From positions 124,001-188,000 of the forward strand of contig JACKPT010000002.1 of NCBI GenBank assembly GCA_024233345.1: a stretch of DNA of 64,000 bases, in the 5' to 3' direction. Numbering within the stretch: the first letter of the stretch is position 1; each line of letters opens with the position of its first letter. Below the pieces are notes generated by a model. That model searched no databases. It saw only the letters and a list, made by a program, of their open reading frames with translations, and was not told the DNA's origin. Position numbers and translations under genes: made by a program. This document shows, piece after piece, positions 62,335 through 64,000 of this stretch. This DNA is from Verrucomicrobiota bacterium (lineage in GTDB: Bacteria; Verrucomicrobiota; Kiritimatiellia; CAIVKH01).

Positions 62335-64000
62335 ATGATTTCCGTTCGTGATGACAGCCTGGATCCGCCTTCCCCCCCCGATCCGCTTCCCCCCCTGGAG
62401 CTGAAGGGTGAGGTGGATGACTTTTTCGGGCCGGGGGGGGCATTGCAGCAGCGGGCAGAGTCCCTTGGTTTTGATTATGAGCACCGCCCGCAACAACACG
62501 AGATGGCGCTGCTGGTCGCGGATGCCATTGAGCGCGGGGTGCATCTTGCCGTGGAGGCGGGAACTGGCGTGGGCAAGAGTTTTGCTTATCTGGTGCCGTC
62601 GATTCTTGCCGCCTTGCAAACCAGGACCCAGGTCATTGTCTCCACCTACAGTATCAGTCTCCAGGAGCAATTGATCCACAAAGACCTGCCCATGCTGGCG
62701 GAGATGCTGGCCCGTCCGATCCGATCGGTACTGGTGAAGGGAAAGGGAAACTACCTTTGTCTGCGGCGACTCGACCGGGCCCGTTCCCACGGGCGGGAAT
62801 TGTTTTCCAGCGAGACCAGGGTTCATCTGGATTCACTGCTGGCGTGGAGCCGGACCACGCCCGAAGGAACCCTGCAGGTCTTGAACCCCCAGCCGCCATC
62901 GGAAGTATGGAATGCGGTGAATGTCGAGCATGGCAATTGCATGTGGCAGAAGTGTCCCGAGTATGAAGCCTGTTTTTTCATGAAAGCCCGGCGGCGGATC
63001 CATACCGCGGATGTCCTCATCGTCAATCACCACCTGTTTTTTTCGGATATCGGCCTCCGGGCCCAGGGGGTACAACTCTTGCCGGAGACTTCGGTGGCCA
63101 TTCTGGATGAGGCCCATCAGGTGGAGGGGGTGGCCGCGGATCATCTGGGGGTGCGCCTATCTCTGTTTACCTGGGAATATTGGGCCAGACGGTTGTACCA
63201 GCCGGATGCCCAGCGGGGGCTGCTCTCCATGCTGCGGGAGGGCAAGGCCGCCCATGCCGTTCAGAACGCTCTCACCTCAGTTCTGTTTTTGTATGAAAAG
63301 TTATCTGATCTTGCGGACTTGTCGGAACGGAAGCCGCACTGTGTCTTGGCGGAGCCGCCGGCGGTGGATGCTTCGGTGACCCTGGAGTTGCTTCGCACCG
63401 CCCTGCATGAAGTGCGCAAAGTGCATGATGCCCTGGAGGATTTGAATCTGCGGGCCGAACTCAATGCCGCCCGGCGTCGGGGAGAGGAGCTGGTGTTTAC
63501 CCTCGAATCCTATTTGAAACAGTCGTTTGAGGATCATGTGTACTGGATGGAGCTGGCCGGCCGCCGCCGCCGCCAACCCGTCCTGCATTCCGCCCCGGTG
63601 GAGGTCGCGCCCATTCTTCGACAGCATCTGTTCGAGGCGTGGAATACGGTGATTCTGACCAGTGCCACCCTGTCGGTGAATGACAAGCTCGATTACATTA
63701 CCGGGCGTCTTGGGGTGGGGGAGGCGGATACTGCCCGGGTGGGAAGCCCCTTCGACTTTGAGCGGCAAATGACGATTTGTCTGCCCACCGACATGCCCGA
63801 TCCAACCGATGCCGGGGCTTACCGGGCTGCCTGCGTCAAACGCATTCCCGCCGCTCTTGCCAAAACACAGGGCCGGGCCTTTGTTTTGTTTACCAATGCG
63901 CGGTGGATGAAAGAAGTGGTTTCCGACCTGCGGGAAAAGTTGATCGACCAGGGGTATGGCTTGTATGTGCAAAATGAAGATCTCTCCCGGCAGCACATGC
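62335..64000 (+). CDS. DinG/XPD-family ATP-dependent DNA helicase, 5' part
   Basis: The frame opens at 62335 and runs off the right edge (at least 555 codons). A superfamily 2 helicase with Walker A EAGTGVGKSF (about 74-83), DEAH box ILDEAHQ (Asp258) and a later LTSATL motif III-like segment. Cys142, Cys202, Cys207 and Cys213 match the four ligands of the Fe-S cluster found in XPD and DinG. The protein would unwind DNA 5' to 3' in repair or at R-loops. The first 45 residues are Pro/Asp-rich and unusual, so the true start could be later. The C-terminal helicase motifs are outside the window. Confidence 0.88.
   Translation, partial: MISVRDDSLDPPSPPDPLPPLELKGEVDDFFGPGGALQQRAESLGFDYEHRPQQHEMALLVADAIERGVHLAVEAGTGVGKSFAYLVPSILAALQTRTQVIVSTYSISLQEQLIHKDLPMLAEMLARPIRSVLVKGKGNYLCLRRLDRARSHGRELFSSETRVHLDSLLAWSRTTPEGTLQVLNPQPPSEVWNAVNVEHGNCMWQKCPEYEACFFMKARRRIHTADVLIVNHHLFFSDIGLRAQGVQLLPETSVAILDEAHQVEGVAADHLGVRLSLFTWEYWARRLYQPDAQRGLLSMLREGKAAHAVQNALTSVLFLYEKLSDLADLSERKPHCVLAEPPAVDASVTLELLRTALHEVRKVHDALEDLNLRAELNAARRRGEELVFTLESYLKQSFEDHVYWMELAGRRRRQPVLHSAPVEVAPILRQHLFEAWNTVILTSATLSVNDKLDYITGRLGVGEADTARVGSPFDFERQMTICLPTDMPDPTDAGAYRAACVKRIPAALAKTQGRAFVLFTNARWMKEVVSDLREKLIDQGYGLYVQNEDLSRQHM

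Overview
The window (64 kb, GC-rich apart from one AT-rich insert) looks like chromosome of a diderm Gram-negative bacterium. LptD, FtsB, MurA and lipoprotein signals show an outer membrane and a peptidoglycan pathway. A MurA with Asp in place of the catalytic Cys, GYF-domain coiled-coil proteins, DxDGDGxPDWWE-type calcium-binding repeats in secreted enzymes, scattered pseudopilins and a giant DUF11-like repeat protein together suggest the PVC superphylum (Verrucomicrobiota/Kiritimatiellota-like). That placement is inference. I saw no rRNA, tRNA, CRISPR array or replication origin.

Layout. 1-7.4 kb: the 3' end of glpD, convergent queA, a pseudopilin, then glmS-murA and an RlmL-type methyltransferase. 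7.4-9.6 kb: an IS30-family element and about 1.1 kb of non-coding DNA with two copies of a palindromic dispersed repeat. 9.65-14.6 kb: seven tandem integron-type gene cassettes, each ending in an attC-like site, with no integrase in view (a CALIN-type array). The first cassette carries an AT-rich class A beta-lactamase. 14.7-22.1 kb: a RAYT fragment, a small HD alarmone-hydrolase-like gene, a ClpX-like ATPase and a large secreted subtilase. 22.2-28.3 kb: eno and ftsB, nadD and rsfS, an uncharacterised overlapping gene pair, ssb and a conserved ssb neighbour. 28.4-31.0 kb: a putative envelope-stress operon (M50-like protease, ECF sigma factor, anti-sigma factor, CpxP-like protein).

31.2-42.3 kb: a small secreted carbohydrate-binding-like protein, then an unfamiliar four-gene envelope cluster. 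It contains an inner-membrane protein and a lipoprotein that share a Val/Glu-repeat rod and a C-terminal domain, a 1510-aa GYF/coiled-coil protein, and a single-pass membrane coiled-coil protein. 42.4-56.9 kb: a membrane protein, an aldo/keto reductase, a GH31 glycosidase split by a one-base frameshift in a G8 tract, and a 2810-aa surface protein with an 11-module tandem array. 56.9-64 kb: an EVE-domain protein, lptD, a sugar epimerase, an inositol-phosphatase-family enzyme, two type II pseudopilins and the 5' part of a DinG-like helicase.

Several genes have a promoter-like sequence whose -10 hexamer lies only 6-7 bases before the start codon, which predicts leaderless mRNAs in this organism. 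The two best candidates for an undescribed system are the four-gene envelope cluster (32.7-42.3 kb) and the uncharacterised cassette genes (10.7-14.6 kb).
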